Shown: piece after piece, positions 1-10,091 of the stretch
How positions within the stretch are numbered: position 1 is the first letter of the stretch
Layout of the letters: each line of letters starts with the position of its first letter
Source: Qipengyuania sp. YIM B01966
GTDB taxonomy: Bacteria > Pseudomonadota > Alphaproteobacteria > Sphingomonadales > Sphingomonadaceae
Assembly (NCBI RefSeq): GCF_016461955.1
Contig: NZ_JADMNM010000005.1
Location: 124,001 to 188,000, forward strand
DNA: 64,000 bases
Reading direction: 5' to 3'
Notes under the pieces: generated by a model
What the model was told of the DNA's origin: nothing
Database searches by the model: none
The model's input: only the letters and a program-made list of their open reading frames with translations
Made by a program: the position numbers and the translations under genes

Positions 1-78
1 CAGGCGGATCGCGACCAGGCCGTTTTCGTCGCCCGGCGGGGCGGGACGGGTACTCGTGTCGTGCACTGTCTCGCTCAC
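1..78 (-). CDS. 5' end of an unidentified gene, cut by the window edge
   Basis: An open frame on the minus strand begins with GTG at 78 and is still open at the window edge after 26 codons ([20 protein letters not shown]...). It is divergent from glmM, which is the usual arrangement for a promoter-bearing gap of about 77 bases. The N-terminal piece is hydrophilic and carries no motif I recognise, so no function can be given. It could also be a chance frame; the main support is the uninterrupted frame and the divergent layout. Confidence 0.35.
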   Translation of the reverse strand, partial: MSETVHDTSTRPAPPGDENGLVAIRL

Positions 79-155
79 CGCAGCCCCTTCCCTTACCCGC
101 TGCGACACGCCACAAGCGCCCGCACATCCATCGACCGAGGTTCGGGCAAAATACG

Positions 156-1505
156 ATGACACGCAAGTTTTTCGGCACTGACGGCATTCGCGGGCGCACC
201 AATGAAGGCGTGATGACCGCCGCCACCGCGATGCGCGTGGGCCAGGCGGCCGGTCGCCATTTCCTGCGCGGCGATCACCGGCACCGGGTGGTGATCGGCA
301 AGGACACGCGGCTGTCGGGCTACATGATGGAGAGCGCGCTGGTGGCAGGGTTCACCAGCGTCGGGATGGACGTCATCATGACCGGCCCCTTGCCCACCCC
401 GGCAATCGCCATGCTGACGCGCGAGATGCGCGCCGATCTGGGCGTGATGATCTCGGCCAGCCACAACCCCTATCAGGACAATGGCATCAAGCTGTTCGGG
501 CCAGACGGGTTCAAGCTGTCTGATGCCGATGAAGAGGCGATCGAGGCCGCGCTCGATGCGCCTGATGGTTGTACGCTCGCCGCGGCGACCGAGATTGGCC
601 GCGCCCGGCGGATCGATGACGCGGCCGGCCGCTACATTCACGACGTCAAGCGCACTTTGCCTGACAATATCCGGCTGGACGGGCTCAAGATCGCGCTCGA
701 TTGCGCCAATGGCGCAGCCTATCAGGTAGCCCCCTCGGCAATCTGGGAGCTGGGGGCGAAAGTGGTCGCGCTTGGCGTTGCGCCCAATGGGCGCAATATC
801 AATGACGGGGTCGGCTCGACCGCGCTCGATGCGATCAAGTCCACCGTGGTTGCCAGCGGTGCCGATATCGGCATCGCGCTTGATGGGGATGCCGACCGGC
901 TCATCGTGGTCGACGAAAAGGGCGAGACGGTCGATGGCGACCAGATCATGGCACTGATCGGGATGGAATGGGCCCGTCAGGGCAAGCTGCGCGGCGGCGG
1001 CGTGGTGGCGACGGTGATGTCCAATCTCGGGCTTGAACGGTTCCTCGGCGGCCACGGCCTCAATCTGGTTCGCACCAAGGTCGGCGATCGGCACGTGCTC
1101 GAGGCGATGAAGGCGCAGGGTTATAATGTCGGCGGCGAGCAATCGGGGCACATGATCCTGCTCGACCATGCGACCACCGGCGACGGTACGGTGGCGGCGC
1201 TGCAAGTGCTGGCGGCGCTGGTGCAATCGGGCAAGCGGGCGAGCGAGCTGCTGCACCAGTTCGATCCGGTGCCGCAACTGCTCAAGAATGTCCGTTTCGC
1301 CGGGGGCGATCCGCTGGCCGATGCCAAGGTCCGCCAGGCGATTGCCGATGCCCAGAGCGACCTTGGGAGCGGCGGGCGGCTGGTGATCCGCAAATCGGGC
1401 ACCGAGCCGCTCATCCGGGTGATGGCCGAAGGCGACGATGCGGCGCAGGTTGAACGCGCGGTGGACAGCATCTGCGACGCGGTGCGCCATGCTGCCGCCA
1501 GCTGA
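156..1505 (+). CDS. glmM: Phosphoglucosamine mutase GlmM
   Basis: Cytoplasmic enzyme that converts glucosamine-6-phosphate to glucosamine-1-phosphate for UDP-GlcNAc, and so feeds peptidoglycan and lipopolysaccharide. The 449 residues match the family length. The start [13 protein letters not shown] is the standard GlmM N-terminus. The phosphoserine loop MISASHNP places the catalytic serine at residue 102, the same number as in E. coli. The metal loop DGDADR lies near residue 245 and the phosphate-binding [12 protein letters not shown] near residue 412. thiD begins inside its last codons, so the two are probably co-transcribed. Nothing is unusual about the protein. Confidence 0.97.
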   Translation: MTRKFFGTDGIRGRTNEGVMTAATAMRVGQAAGRHFLRGDHRHRVVIGKDTRLSGYMMESALVAGFTSVGMDVIMTGPLPTPAIAMLTREMRADLGVMISASHNPYQDNGIKLFGPDGFKLSDADEEAIEAALDAPDGCTLAAATEIGRARRIDDAAGRYIHDVKRTLPDNIRLDGLKIALDCANGAAYQVAPSAIWELGAKVVALGVAPNGRNINDGVGSTALDAIKSTVVASGADIGIALDGDADRLIVVDEKGETVDGDQIMALIGMEWARQGKLRGGGVVATVMSNLGLERFLGGHGLNLVRTKVGDRHVLEAMKAQGYNVGGEQSGHMILLDHATTGDGTVAALQVLAALVQSGKRASELLHQFDPVPQLLKNVRFAGGDPLADAKVRQAIADAQSDLGSGGRLVIRKSGTEPLIRVMAEGDDAAQVERAVDSICDAVRHAAAS

Positions 1506-2307
1506 CAACGCGCGCCCCCCGCGCATCCTCGCCATTGCCGGATCGGATTCGTCCGGCGGGGCAGGCATCCAGGCCGATATCAAGACCATCACCATGCTGG
1601 GCGGCTACGCGATGACCGCAATCACCGCGATCACTGCGCAGAATACCACCGGGGTGAGCGCGATCCATCCCGTGCCAGGCTCCATGATCGCCGAGCAGAT
1701 CGCCGCCTGCGTAGATGATGTCGGAGCGGACGCGGTCAAGATCGGGATGCTCGCCGATGAAGCGACCGTCGCGGTCGTGGCGGAGGCTTTGCAAGCGGTG
1801 GATGCGCCCATCGTCGTCGATCCCGTGATGGTCGCCACCTCGGGCGCGGTGCTGACCGATGATGCCGCGATGAGGGCGCTGACCGCGCAGCTGCTGCCCC
1901 GCGCTGCTCTTGTCACGCCCAACCTGCCCGAACTGGCCCGGCTGACGGGTCTCCCCACCGACACCACCGAGCAGATCCACGCGGCGGCGCACCACCTTGC
2001 CGAACGGTGCGACGCGCCCGTGCTCGCCAAGGGCGGGCATGATGCGCGCGATCCGCTGCGGGTCCACGATTATCTGGTCTGGCCGGACGGGGCGTTTCAT
2101 TCCTTCGACCATGCGCGGATCGACACCACCAGCACGCACGGCACGGGCTGCACGCTGTCATCGGCGATCGCCACCCTGCTCGGCCACGGACAGGCTTTGC
2201 CGCACGCGGTGCGGCTGGGGCGCGAGTTTGTGCGCCGGGCAATTGCCGCCGCGCCCGGTTACGGCGTCGGTCACGGCCCGCTGGGCCATCAGGCCGTGCG
2301 CGGCTGA
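1489..2307 (+). CDS. thiD: Hydroxymethylpyrimidine/phosphomethylpyrimidine kinase ThiD
   Basis: Phosphorylates HMP and then HMP-phosphate in thiamine biosynthesis. The frame opens further upstream, but the ATG at 1489 gives [20 protein letters not shown], which leads straight into the family N-terminus ([18 protein letters not shown]). This makes a 272-residue protein of normal size and overlaps the glmM stop by 17 bases. Ribokinase-fold signatures are present, including [11 protein letters not shown] and the C-terminal anion-hole motif [13 protein letters not shown]. The gene is convergent with the LOG-family gene that follows, with a 3-base gap. No TPP riboswitch is visible and translation appears coupled to glmM. 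Confidence 0.95.
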   Translation: MLPPADNARPPRILAIAGSDSSGGAGIQADIKTITMLGGYAMTAITAITAQNTTGVSAIHPVPGSMIAEQIAACVDDVGADAVKIGMLADEATVAVVAEALQAVDAPIVVDPVMVATSGAVLTDDAAMRALTAQLLPRAALVTPNLPELARLTGLPTDTTEQIHAAAHHLAERCDAPVLAKGGHDARDPLRVHDYLVWPDGAFHSFDHARIDTTSTHGTGCTLSSAIATLLGHGQALPHAVRLGREFVRRAIAAAPGYGVGHGPLGHQAVRG

Positions 2308-2310
2308 GCC

Positions 2311-3192
2311 TCAGTCGAGCTTGTAGAATGCCTTGATATGGCCCCACGCCTCTTCGGCGGTTTCGCACCAGCGGAACAGGTCGAGATCGGCATGGCTGAT
2401 CGTGCCTTCCTCGGCCAGCGCCTCGAAATTCACCACCCGTTCCCAGAACTCGCGACCGAACAGCAGCACCGGGATCGGCTTCATCTTGCCTGTCTGAATC
2501 AGCGTCAGCAGTTCGAAAAACTCGTCGAACGTGCCGAACCCGCCGGGGAAGACCGCCACCGCCCGCGCGCGCATCAGGAAATGCATCTTGCGCAGCGCAA
2601 AATAGTGGAACTGGAAGCTGAGATGCGGGGTCACATAGGGATTTGGCGCCTGTTCGTGCGGCAGCACGATGTTGAGCCCGACCGATTCGGCATTGGCGTC
2701 CGATGCGCCCTTGTTCGCCGCTTCCATGATCGACGGGCCGCCGCCCGAGCAGACTACGAACTGCCGCTGCCCGTTCTCGATGATCGCCCGCTCGCTGGCA
2801 ATCCGCGCCAGCGCGTGAGCCTGCGTGACATAGCGTGCCTTGGCCGCCAGCCGCTCGGCCACCATGCGCTCGCGCTCGGGCAGGTCGGCCGCGGCTTCGA
2901 GCAGCTCGGCGGCCTGCGTTTCGGAAGGAATGCGCGCAGAGCCATAAACCACCAGCGTCGAGCCGACCCCCGCCTCTTCCAGCAGCATTTCGGGCTTCTG
3001 TAATTCGAGCTGGAAGCGCACCGGGCGCAGTTCATCGCGCAGCAGGAAATCGGTATCGCGGAACGCCAACCGATAGGCCGGGTGGCGGGTCTGCGGCGTG
3101 CCTTCCTGCTGGTCAGCGAAATCGACTTCCTGGTCGGCCGGGTAGAATTTGCGATCCGTCAGATCGCGCTCGCTTTTCTCACTATCGTTCAT
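2311..3192 (-). CDS. LOG family (TIGR00730-type) Rossmann-fold protein
   Basis: A 293-residue member of the lysine-decarboxylase-like LOG family, whose plant and bacterial members cleave cytokinin riboside 5'-monophosphates or related nucleotides. The defining motif PGGFGTFDEFFELLTLIQTG lies near residue 215 and is preceded by a Rossmann GGGPSIMEAANKGA segment near 150. The first 60 or so residues are a charged extension seen in the longer proteobacterial subgroup. The true substrate in bacteria is uncertain, so I assign only the family. It is convergent with thiD and sits beside a tRNA-Gln gene on the same strand. Confidence 0.85.
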   Translation of the reverse strand: MNDSEKSERDLTDRKFYPADQEVDFADQQEGTPQTRHPAYRLAFRDTDFLLRDELRPVRFQLELQKPEMLLEEAGVGSTLVVYGSARIPSETQAAELLEAAADLPERERMVAERLAAKARYVTQAHALARIASERAIIENGQRQFVVCSGGGPSIMEAANKGASDANAESVGLNIVLPHEQAPNPYVTPHLSFQFHYFALRKMHFLMRARAVAVFPGGFGTFDEFFELLTLIQTGKMKPIPVLLFGREFWERVVNFEALAEEGTISHADLDLFRWCETAEEAWGHIKAFYKLD

Positions 3193-3254
3193 CTGCGCGG
3201 GATAGGCGCACGCTCACCGTGCGACAAGCGGTGTGGCAAGAATGCTAGAAAAGC

Positions 3255-3328
3255 TGGATGCCCCGCAAGGATTCGAACCTTGATTGACGGAGTCAGAGTC
3301 CGCTCTCTTACCATTAGAGGACGGGGCA
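3255..3328 (-). tRNA. tRNA-Gln (anticodon CTG)
   Basis: Read on the minus strand, the 7-bp acceptor stem TGCCCCG/CGGGGCA closes a standard cloverleaf. The D arm contains TCTAATGGTAAGAGA. The anticodon stem GCGGA/TCCGT holds the loop CTCTGAC, giving anticodon CTG (reads CAG, Gln), and the T loop is GTTCGAATC. The discriminator is followed by an encoded CCA (TGG at 3255-3257 on the plus strand). It stands alone between the LOG gene and ppx. Confidence 0.95.
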
Positions 3329-3501
3329 TCAGGTCGCCACGCGCATAGGCCGCTGGGCGAGGGGCGCATCTAGTTTCGCCGTCAGGCTTGGTCAAGCCCG
3401 ACCTCGCCGCGCCCCCGCTTGCCGCGCGCCCGACGCTGGGTTAGGGTGACAACAAGTCCCCGCCGGGCTGAACTCGTGCGGGAGGAACAGAAAGCATTAC
3501 G

Positions 3502-4656
3502 ATGGCGGATATCTCTCCGCCGGACACGCAGAAAAGGGCAGGTCACAAGCAGGGACAGACGTCCGGCAAGGTAGCCGATTTTCGCTACAAGCGTCCCTCC
3601 GCCCCGTCGCCGCGTCAGCCCGCACTGCAGCGGCCGCGTGGTAATGGCCACATACGGCAGGCCTATGCCGCGCTCGATCTCGGCACCAATAATTGCCGGC
3701 TTCTGATCGCCCGTCCTTCCGGCCCTGACTTCACTGTCATCGACGCGTTCAGTCGCGTCGTTCGGCTGGGTGAAGGGCTGGCGATGTCCGGTCGTCTGTC
3801 CGATGCGGCGATGGAGCGGGCAATGGGCGCGCTGCATATCTGTGCGGAGAAACTGCGCCGCCGCAATGTCCAGCTCGCCCGCTCGGTGGCGACCGAAGCC
3901 TGTCGCCGCGCGGCCAATGGCGCGGAGTTCATTGCCCGCGTACGCGCCGAAACCGGCATCGCGCTCGACATCATCTCGGCGCAGGAGGAAGCGCGGCTGG
4001 CCGTGCTCGGCTGCCACGTCCTGCTTGATCGCGGAACGGGGCCAGCGATCATTTTCGATATTGGCGGCGGCTCTACCGAACTGGTGCTGGTCGAGGCGGG
4101 CGGCGCAGTCCCGCGCATCATCGACTGGCAGAGCGTGCCGTGGGGGGTCGTTTCGCTGTCGGACACGATCGGGCGCGACGAGGGCGCGTCGGGCGAGCAG
4201 CGCGCGAACCGTTACCGGGCCATGCGGCGCACCGTGCTCGAAAGCTTCGCCCCCTTTGCCGAGCGCATTTCCGGCGCGCGCGCGAGCACCGAAACAATCC
4301 GCTTACTCGGGACCAGCGGAACCGTCACCACGCTCGCCAGCCTGCATCTCGAACTGACCCATTACGATCGCCGCGCGGTTGACGGGCTGATCGTGCCGGC
4401 ACCGGCGATGCGGGCGATCAGCGACCGGCTGTCGACCATGCCGTTCGATGAACGCCGCACGCTTCCCTGCATTGGGCCCGACAGGGCCGATCTGGTGGTG
4501 GCCGGCTGCGCGATCCTCGAATCGATCCTCGATATCTGGCCTGCCGCGCAGCTGGGCGTGGCTGATCGCGGTATTCGCGAGGGCATATTGCGCTCGCTGA
4601 TGGCGATCGACGGTCCCGTCCGCGTACCGCCCCGCCCGCGCGCCAGGCCCGCCTGA
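3502..4656 (+). CDS. ppx: Ppx/GppA family phosphatase (exopolyphosphatase-like)
   Basis: A 384-residue actin-like-fold phosphatase that hydrolyses polyphosphate or pppGpp. After an unconserved basic N-terminal extension of about 50 residues, the phosphate-1 loop [14 protein letters not shown] appears near residue 55 and the phosphate-2 loop [15 protein letters not shown] near residue 180, both diagnostic. It lacks the C-terminal HD-like domains of the long E. coli Ppx, as is common in alphaproteobacteria. A GGAGGA ribosome-binding site sits near 3481. Its TGA overlaps the ATG of rlmE (ATGA at 4653-4656), so the two form an operon. Ppx and GppA activities cannot be told apart here. Confidence 0.9.
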   Translation: MADISPPDTQKRAGHKQGQTSGKVADFRYKRPSAPSPRQPALQRPRGNGHIRQAYAALDLGTNNCRLLIARPSGPDFTVIDAFSRVVRLGEGLAMSGRLSDAAMERAMGALHICAEKLRRRNVQLARSVATEACRRAANGAEFIARVRAETGIALDIISAQEEARLAVLGCHVLLDRGTGPAIIFDIGGGSTELVLVEAGGAVPRIIDWQSVPWGVVSLSDTIGRDEGASGEQRANRYRAMRRTVLESFAPFAERISGARASTETIRLLGTSGTVTTLASLHLELTHYDRRAVDGLIVPAPAMRAISDRLSTMPFDERRTLPCIGPDRADLVVAGCAILESILDIWPAAQLGVADRGIREGILRSLMAIDGPVRVPPRPRARPA

Positions 4657-5324
4657 TGGCCCGTTCCGGCCGCAATCCCGACCGGCGGGTCAAGACCTCG
4701 CGCGGGCGCACCGCCAGTTCCACCCGCTGGCTCGAACGCCAGCTCAACGACCCGTATGTCCGGCAGGCCAAGGCCGAAGGCTATCGCAGCCGTGCGGCCT
4801 ACAAGCTGATCGAACTGGACGAGAAGTTCGCGCTGCTGAAAGGCGCGCGGCGCGTGGTCGATCTGGGCGTTGCGCCGGGCGGATGGGCGCAGGTCGTGCG
4901 CAAGCTTGCCCCGCGGGCCGAGGTGGTCGGGATCGACCTGCTCGAAACCGAACCGCTTGAAGGCGTCACGCTGCTGCAGATGGATTTCATGGCCGACGCC
5001 GCGCCAGCCGCGCTGACGGCGGCGCTGGGTGGGTCGCCCGATCTGGTGCTGAGCGACATGGCCGCCAACACGGTCGGGCACAAGCAGACCGATCATCTGC
5101 GGACCATGGGGCTGGTCGAGGCGGCCGCTTGGTTTGCGGTCGAGAACCTCGACGATGGCGGCACCTTTGTCGCCAAGGTGCTGGCCGGCGGGACCGATAC
5201 CGAACTGCTGGCGCTGCTCAAGCGGCACTTCCGCACGGTCAAGCACGCCAAGCCACCGGCGAGCCGCAAGGGCTCGTCGGAATGGTATGTCGTGGCGCAG
5301 GGGTTCAAGGGCCGCGCCGAATAA
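4656..5324 (+). CDS. rlmE: 23S rRNA 2'-O-ribose methyltransferase RlmE (FtsJ/RrmJ)
   Basis: Methylates the 2'-OH of U2552 in the A loop of 23S rRNA using SAM, at a late stage of 50S assembly. The 222 residues match the family size. Visible parts are a basic N-terminus, [13 protein letters not shown] carrying the first catalytic Lys, the SAM loop [12 protein letters not shown] near residue 70, the catalytic [10 protein letters not shown] near residue 128, and FVAKVLAGG followed by [15 protein letters not shown] carrying the last Lys and Glu. The K-D-K-E tetrad is therefore complete. Translation is coupled to ppx by a one-base stop/start overlap. Confidence 0.95.
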   Translation: MARSGRNPDRRVKTSRGRTASSTRWLERQLNDPYVRQAKAEGYRSRAAYKLIELDEKFALLKGARRVVDLGVAPGGWAQVVRKLAPRAEVVGIDLLETEPLEGVTLLQMDFMADAAPAALTAALGGSPDLVLSDMAANTVGHKQTDHLRTMGLVEAAAWFAVENLDDGGTFVAKVLAGGTDTELLALLKRHFRTVKHAKPPASRKGSSEWYVVAQGFKGRAE

Positions 5325-5349
5325 CCGGCGGTGGCCTTGGCTGGTCGCT

Positions 5350-6087
5350 CTAGCGGGTGCCCGCTGCCGGGGCTGCCTGCGTGGCAGCTACTGGCTGAGC
5401 CGAACTGGTAGCGCCGGCGGCCTGGACAGGCGTAGCCGGCTGACCCGCAACGGGTGCGGGCGCAGCCGTCGCGCCTTCGGCTCCGCCTTCTGCCGGGGCT
5501 GCCGTGCCATCGGCAGGCGCTGCCGCGCCGTCTGCCGGTGCCGCACCCTCTGCTGCGGGCGCCGCTTCGGCCGCCGGCAGTTCGGGCCCGCCGCCATTGG
5601 CGCGCAGGAACAGCATCAGATTGGCGCGGTCTTCCGCGCTCGACAGGCCGGCAAAGCTCATCTTGGTGCCATTGGCAAAGCCGCGCGGGCTCTTGAGCCA
5701 GGCATCCATGTTCTCGTAGGTCCAGTCGCCGCCATGGCCCGACAACGCCGCCGAATAGGCAAAGCCCGGAACATGCTTGCCAATCGGCTTGCCGAGCACG
5801 CCGTTAAGGTTCGGCCCGATACCGTTGGCGCCACCGGCATTGATGGTGTGACAGGCTGTGCACTTGGCGAACACCGCTTCACCCTTGGCCACATCGCCGG
5901 CGGCTAGCAATGCGCCGAGGCCCGGCCCACTATCCGCGCCGCCATCCGCCTCGACCCCGGCGATCGGGTAGCCCATTTCTTCCGGCCGTTCGGTGTGGAA
6001 CAGACGGCTCGACACGCTCGACAGGCCGAGCGCGACGACGCCCGAAAACAGAAGCCATCCGGCGGCAGTGTTGAAGCGGTCTTGCAT
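5350..6087 (-). CDS. Membrane-anchored class I cytochrome c
   Basis: A 245-residue electron carrier tethered to the inner membrane on the periplasmic side. An uncleaved N-terminal helix (about residues 8-27, GWLLFSGVVALGLSS) is followed by a linker, then one haem site CTACH near residue 75 and the axial methionine in GTKMSFAGL near residue 143. This matches the CycM/c552-type cytochromes of alphaproteobacteria, which pass electrons from bc1 to cytochrome oxidase. The odd part is the last 80 or so residues, a low-complexity Ala/Pro/Gly tail that probably acts as a flexible periplasmic extension. It is divergent from pheA, as is common in this order. Confidence 0.9.
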   Translation of the reverse strand: MQDRFNTAAGWLLFSGVVALGLSSVSSRLFHTERPEEMGYPIAGVEADGGADSGPGLGALLAAGDVAKGEAVFAKCTACHTINAGGANGIGPNLNGVLGKPIGKHVPGFAYSAALSGHGGDWTYENMDAWLKSPRGFANGTKMSFAGLSSAEDRANLMLFLRANGGGPELPAAEAAPAAEGAAPADGAAAPADGTAAPAEGGAEGATAAPAPVAGQPATPVQAAGATSSAQPVAATQAAPAAGTR

Positions 6088-6229
6088 GGGTCGAAGGTTC
6101 CGGCTCGCATCGCGATAGGGTTTGAGATGCGCGAGGCTCTAGTAAGCACAGGGCCGCCGCGCAAGCCTGCTCTGCCGGTCGGCTGACAGTCCGGGTTCTT
6201 GCCCCGTCCGGGCCCGCACGCTAGCGCGG

Positions 6230-7129
6230 GTGGCGATGGACAGTTTTCCTGGCCCTGCCCTGGCCCTGGTTGAACGGCTGCGTGCGGCGGCCGCCGCTGA
6301 TCCCGCGCGGGCGATCGCGCTGCAGGGCGCCCCGGGGGCGAATTCGCATCGCGCGGCGCAGGAATATGCGCCTGATGCTCTGCCGCTGCCGTGTTTCAGC
6401 TTCGAAGATGCGATCGACGCGGTGAAGCAGGAGCGGGCCGGGCGGGCGATTATCCCGATCGAGAACAGCCAGAACGGGCGGGTCGCCGATATCCACTTCC
6501 TGCTGCCCGAAAGCGGCCTGTCGATCGTTGGCGAATATTTCATGCCGATCCGCCACGCGCTGATGGGTATGGGCGCGGGGCCGTTTCGCGCCGCCTACAG
6601 CCATCCGCAGGCGCTCGGCCAGTCGCGCTTCTTCCTGCGCGAGCGCGGGATTGTGCCGCTGGCGTTCTCCGATACCGCGGCGGCCGCCGCTCATGTTGCC
6701 GAACTGGGCGATCCTGCGCTGGCCGCCATCGCGCCCGAACTGGCAGCCGAACTCTACGGCCTCACCGTTGCCGAGCATGGGGTTGAGGACGCGCACGACA
6801 ATATGACCCGCTTTGTCGTGCTGGCGCGCGAACCGCTGCGCCCGGCGGATCTCGCAGGCCAGGCGACCGTCACCACCTTCGTGTTCGAGGTCAAGAACAT
6901 CCCGGCCGCGCTCTACAAGGCGATGGGCGGGTTCGCCACCAACGGGGTCAACATGACCAAGCTTGAAAGCTACCAGCAGGGGGCGAGCTTTTCGGCGACC
7001 ATGTTCTATGCCGATATCATTGGCGCACCCGGCGATCCGGCGGTTGACCGCGCGCTGGAAGAGCTGGCGTTCCATTCAAAGCACGTGCGGATGCTCGGCA
7101 CCTATCGGCAGGGCCGGCCGCGCGGTTAG
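6230..7129 (+). CDS. pheA: Prephenate dehydratase
   Basis: Converts prephenate to phenylpyruvate, the committed step to phenylalanine. It is a monofunctional enzyme of about 299 residues with no chorismate mutase domain. It opens with GTG at 6230; an ATG at 6236 two codons later is an equally good start. Family motifs are LQGAPGANSHRAAQEY at the N-terminus, the catalytic NMTRFVVL near residue 190, and a C-terminal ACT domain (residues 215-290) for phenylalanine feedback, with NMTKLESYQQG in the ligand-binding region. It is convergent with the asparaginase gene, 3 bases apart. Confidence 0.95.
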   Translation: MAMDSFPGPALALVERLRAAAAADPARAIALQGAPGANSHRAAQEYAPDALPLPCFSFEDAIDAVKQERAGRAIIPIENSQNGRVADIHFLLPESGLSIVGEYFMPIRHALMGMGAGPFRAAYSHPQALGQSRFFLRERGIVPLAFSDTAAAAAHVAELGDPALAAIAPELAAELYGLTVAEHGVEDAHDNMTRFVVLAREPLRPADLAGQATVTTFVFEVKNIPAALYKAMGGFATNGVNMTKLESYQQGASFSATMFYADIIGAPGDPAVDRALEELAFHSKHVRMLGTYRQGRPRG

Positions 7130-7132
7130 CGT

Positions 7133-8131
7133 TTATTCGGCGTCGGCTGCGAAGATTGCCACCTCGTTAACGCCGGTGCTGTCGGCCCGCCCGCGATACA
7201 TGCCGCTGCTGTTGAAACTGAACAGCGCCTCGCCCGCCGGGGTCATCAGGATCACCCCGCCCTCGCCGCCCAGCGCGCCGATCTCGGCGATCACTGCATC
7301 GGCGGCGCCTTGTGGCGCTTCGCCGGCAAGGCGGATGCGGGCGCAGATCTCGTGCGCGGCGGCGGTGCGGATGAAATATTCCCCCGAACCGGTGGCCGAG
7401 ACGGCGCAGGCCCGGTCGTCGGCATAGGTGCCCGCACCGATAACCGGCGAATCGCCGATCCGCCCCCAGCGCTTGCCCGTCATCCCCCCGGTCGACGTGC
7501 CCGCCGCGAGGTGCCCGGCCGCATCGCGCGCGACCGCCCCGACGGTGCCGAATTTGAGATCGACCTCCAGCGCCGAGATCTGTTCGGCCTTCATTCGTTC
7601 GAGCGCGCGACGGCGCGGTTCGGTGGCGAAATAGTCGGGCGGCGCGGTTTCGAGCCCCCGTTCCGCGGCGAACTGTTCGGCCCCCGCCCCGCTCAGGAAA
7701 ACGTGCCGCCCGTCGCGCAGGATCGCGCGGGCGAGGCGGATGGGGTTTCTGATGCTTGTCACCCCGGTCGCCGCACCGGCCGCGCGGGTGGCGCCGTCCA
7801 TGATCGCTGCGTCAAGCTCGTTGCGCCCATCCCAGGTGAACACCGCGCCGCGCCCGGCGTTGAACTTGGGGTCATCCTCCATCAGGACGATCGCCGCCTC
7901 GACCGCGTCCATCGCGCTGCCGCCCGCCGCAAGGATCGCGCTCGCCGCCGCCAGCGCGCCTTGCAGCGCGGCGCGGTATTCGGCCTCGCGCTCAGGCGTC
8001 ATGTCCGCGCGCGACAGCGTACCGGCACCGCCATGGATCGCGACCGACCAGCGGGGCGGTTCGGCTGCTTGCGCGGCAAACGGGACAGCAGCGAGGCCAA
8101 GGGCGAGCGCGGCAAGAGCGAGTGTTTTCAT
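7133..8131 (-). CDS. Periplasmic isoaspartyl peptidase/L-asparaginase (Ntn hydrolase)
   Basis: Plant-type (type III) asparaginase that cleaves isoaspartyl dipeptides and asparagine. The ATG at 8131 gives a 332-residue protein with a clean signal peptide (MKTLALAALALGLAAVPFAA, cut near AQA); a longer upstream frame exists but would spoil the signal. The body starts WSVAIHGGAGTL and has the self-cleavage site FGTVGAVARDAAG near residue 190. The threonine there becomes the N-terminal nucleophile, and GTSTGGMTGKRWGRIGDSP follows. It is divergent from the mechanosensitive channel gene. The exact substrate preference is not visible. Confidence 0.9.
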   Translation of the reverse strand: MKTLALAALALGLAAVPFAAQAAEPPRWSVAIHGGAGTLSRADMTPEREAEYRAALQGALAAASAILAAGGSAMDAVEAAIVLMEDDPKFNAGRGAVFTWDGRNELDAAIMDGATRAAGAATGVTSIRNPIRLARAILRDGRHVFLSGAGAEQFAAERGLETAPPDYFATEPRRRALERMKAEQISALEVDLKFGTVGAVARDAAGHLAAGTSTGGMTGKRWGRIGDSPVIGAGTYADDRACAVSATGSGEYFIRTAAAHEICARIRLAGEAPQGAADAVIAEIGALGGEGGVILMTPAGEALFSFNSSGMYRGRADSTGVNEVAIFAADAE

Positions 8132-8264
8132 GACGCCAAGCCTAACACACGCCGCCCGCCGCGCCACCCGCTTCGTGTTTGGCGCTCAGGCACTTGCATG
8201 ATAGGCTGCCAGGTGTCGCAGACCGTCCGGCGCCAGATCGGGCGGAACATGGGGAGTGCAGCCA

Positions 8265-9521
8265 ATGCGCATAGGCAATTATTATTTCGACCAGTCGCTG
8301 GCGACGGACATCATGCAAAAGGTGATCCTGGCCGCGCTGATCCTGCTCGCCACCTGGGCGCTGGCCCGAGCCGCAAAATGGGCGTTTGCCAAGCTGGTCG
8401 ACAATGTCGCCTTTTTCCGCCGCCACACGGGCAGCGGCTCCAGCCTCGGCGAATCGCTGGGGCGGATCGTGTCGCTGCTGGTCTGGCTGTTCGGCCTCGT
8501 CGCGGTGCTGCAGGTGTTCAACCTCAGCGGCGTGATGGGCCCGGTCCAGCAGATGCTGAATTCGGTGATGGCGTTCCTGCCCAATCTGATCGGCGCGGCG
8601 CTGATCTTCTTCATCGGGCTGATCGTTGCGCGGATCGTGCGCGATCTGGTTGTCACCGCGCTCCAGACTGTCGATTTCGACCGCTGGGCTAATCGTGGCG
8701 GGGTCGATAGCGTCACCGGCAACAGCGCGATCAGCAAGACCATCGGCACGATCGTCTATGTGCTGATCATCATCCCGGTGGCGATTGCCGCGCTCGAAGC
8801 GCTCGATATCGAGACCATCTCGCGCCCGGCATCCGATATGCTGCGGATGATCTTCGATGCCATTCCGCGCATCCTCGGCGCCGCGATCATCCTTGGCCTC
8901 GGCTATGTCATCAGCCGCTTCGTGGTGCAGATCCTCAAGGAAGTGCTGCCGGGTCTCGGCGCGGACCGGGCGATTGCCGAAGCGGATATCCTGCCAGCCG
9001 GGACCACGCTATCTTCGGTCGTCGCGCGGATCGCCCAGATCGCGATCATGCTGTTCGCCGCGATTGCCGCCACCCGCCTGCTGGGCTTCCCCGAACTGAC
9101 CGCGATCCTCGACCGCGTGCTCGAACTGGGCGGAAGGGTAATTTTCGGCGCCGTGGTGATCATGGCTGGCTTCCTGATCGCCCGCCTTTTGGCGCGGATG
9201 ATCGGCGGGTCCGACGAAACCGGCTTGGCCGCAGGGATCGTCAAATGGGCGACCATCGTGCTGTTTACCTTCATGGGCCTCGAGTTCATGGGGGTCGGCA
9301 ACGACATCGTCCGCATGGGCTTTGGCGCGCTCGTCATCGGCGGCGCGGTCGCGGCGGCGCTGGCCTTCGGGCTCGGTGGCCGCGAATGGGCCGCGAAGAA
9401 GCTTGAGCACGCCGATACGAAGGCGCAGGCGCTCGCCGCGCGCGAAAAGAGCGCCGAAGTCCGCGCCGAGGCGATTTCCGACGCGCACCGCGCCAACGAT
9501 CCGCTGCCGCCGGGCGCCTGA
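8265..9521 (+). CDS. Mechanosensitive-channel-like membrane protein with TM-helix repeats
   Basis: A 418-residue inner-membrane protein with about 10 hydrophobic segments arranged as repeats that resemble the conserved TM helix unit of MscS-related proteins (for example LIGAALIFFIGLIVARIVRDLV and LGAAIILGLGYVISRFVVQIL). ATG 8265 is preceded by GGGGAG; GTG at 8256 overlaps that site and is less likely. The last helix AAALAFGLGGREWAAKKLE resembles the pore-lining glycine/alanine helix of MscS and is followed by a charged cytoplasmic tail. A role in osmotic or tension response is inferred from the family only. Confidence 0.8.
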   Translation: MRIGNYYFDQSLATDIMQKVILAALILLATWALARAAKWAFAKLVDNVAFFRRHTGSGSSLGESLGRIVSLLVWLFGLVAVLQVFNLSGVMGPVQQMLNSVMAFLPNLIGAALIFFIGLIVARIVRDLVVTALQTVDFDRWANRGGVDSVTGNSAISKTIGTIVYVLIIIPVAIAALEALDIETISRPASDMLRMIFDAIPRILGAAIILGLGYVISRFVVQILKEVLPGLGADRAIAEADILPAGTTLSSVVARIAQIAIMLFAAIAATRLLGFPELTAILDRVLELGGRVIFGAVVIMAGFLIARLLARMIGGSDETGLAAGIVKWATIVLFTFMGLEFMGVGNDIVRMGFGALVIGGAVAAALAFGLGGREWAAKKLEHADTKAQALAAREKSAEVRAEAISDAHRANDPLPPGA

Positions 9522-9563
9522 CCGGCTTTCCGGCCCATAGGGGCCCGTGATAGGGGCGCAGGC

Positions 9564-10079
9564 ATGATCCTGCGCCCCGCTTCTTTGGCCGATACCGCGC
9601 CGCTCGCCGCACTCGGCCGCGACAGCTTCGTCGCCGCCTTCGGTGACCTCTACCAACCACGCGATCTGGCCGCGTTCCTCGATGCCGTGTTTTCCGACGA
9701 GGCCGTTGCCGAGGAGATTGCCGGCGCGCGCTGCACGCATTGTCTGGCCGAAGAAGAGGGCCGGCTGATCGGCTATGCCAAGCTGCGTGATCCGAGCGAT
9801 TATGCCCGGCACAGTGCCGCGCGCCGCCCGGTCGAACTGGGCCAGCTCTATACCGCGCCCGGCGCCACGGGCCGGGGTATCGGGGCGGCGCTGATGGACT
9901 GGGCAATCGCCACCGCGCGCAGCGGCGGGCACGACGCCATCTTGCTCTCCGTCTGGGCAGAGAATTACCGCGCGCAGCGGTTTTATGGGCGCTATGGCTT
10001 TCGCCACATCGCCGATATCGACTTCTGGGTGGGCGACCACCGCGACGATGAGTTGCTCTACCAGCTCGACCTTGCCTGA
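9564..10079 (+). CDS. GNAT family N-acetyltransferase
   Basis: A 171-residue single-domain GNAT protein. Motif A, which binds acetyl-CoA, is seen as ELGQLYTAPGATGRGIGAAL (residues about 92-111), with the Q/R-x-x-G-x-G/A loop as TGRGIG. Motif B is visible as ENYRAQRFYGRYGFRHIADI, which often marks amino-acid or small-amine acetylators. The acceptor cannot be deduced. It follows the channel gene by 42 bases and precedes the dehydrogenase gene by 12, so these three are likely one transcript. Confidence 0.88.
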   Translation: MILRPASLADTAPLAALGRDSFVAAFGDLYQPRDLAAFLDAVFSDEAVAEEIAGARCTHCLAEEEGRLIGYAKLRDPSDYARHSAARRPVELGQLYTAPGATGRGIGAALMDWAIATARSGGHDAILLSVWAENYRAQRFYGRYGFRHIADIDFWVGDHRDDELLYQLDLA

Positions 10080-10091
10080 AAGGACCACCGG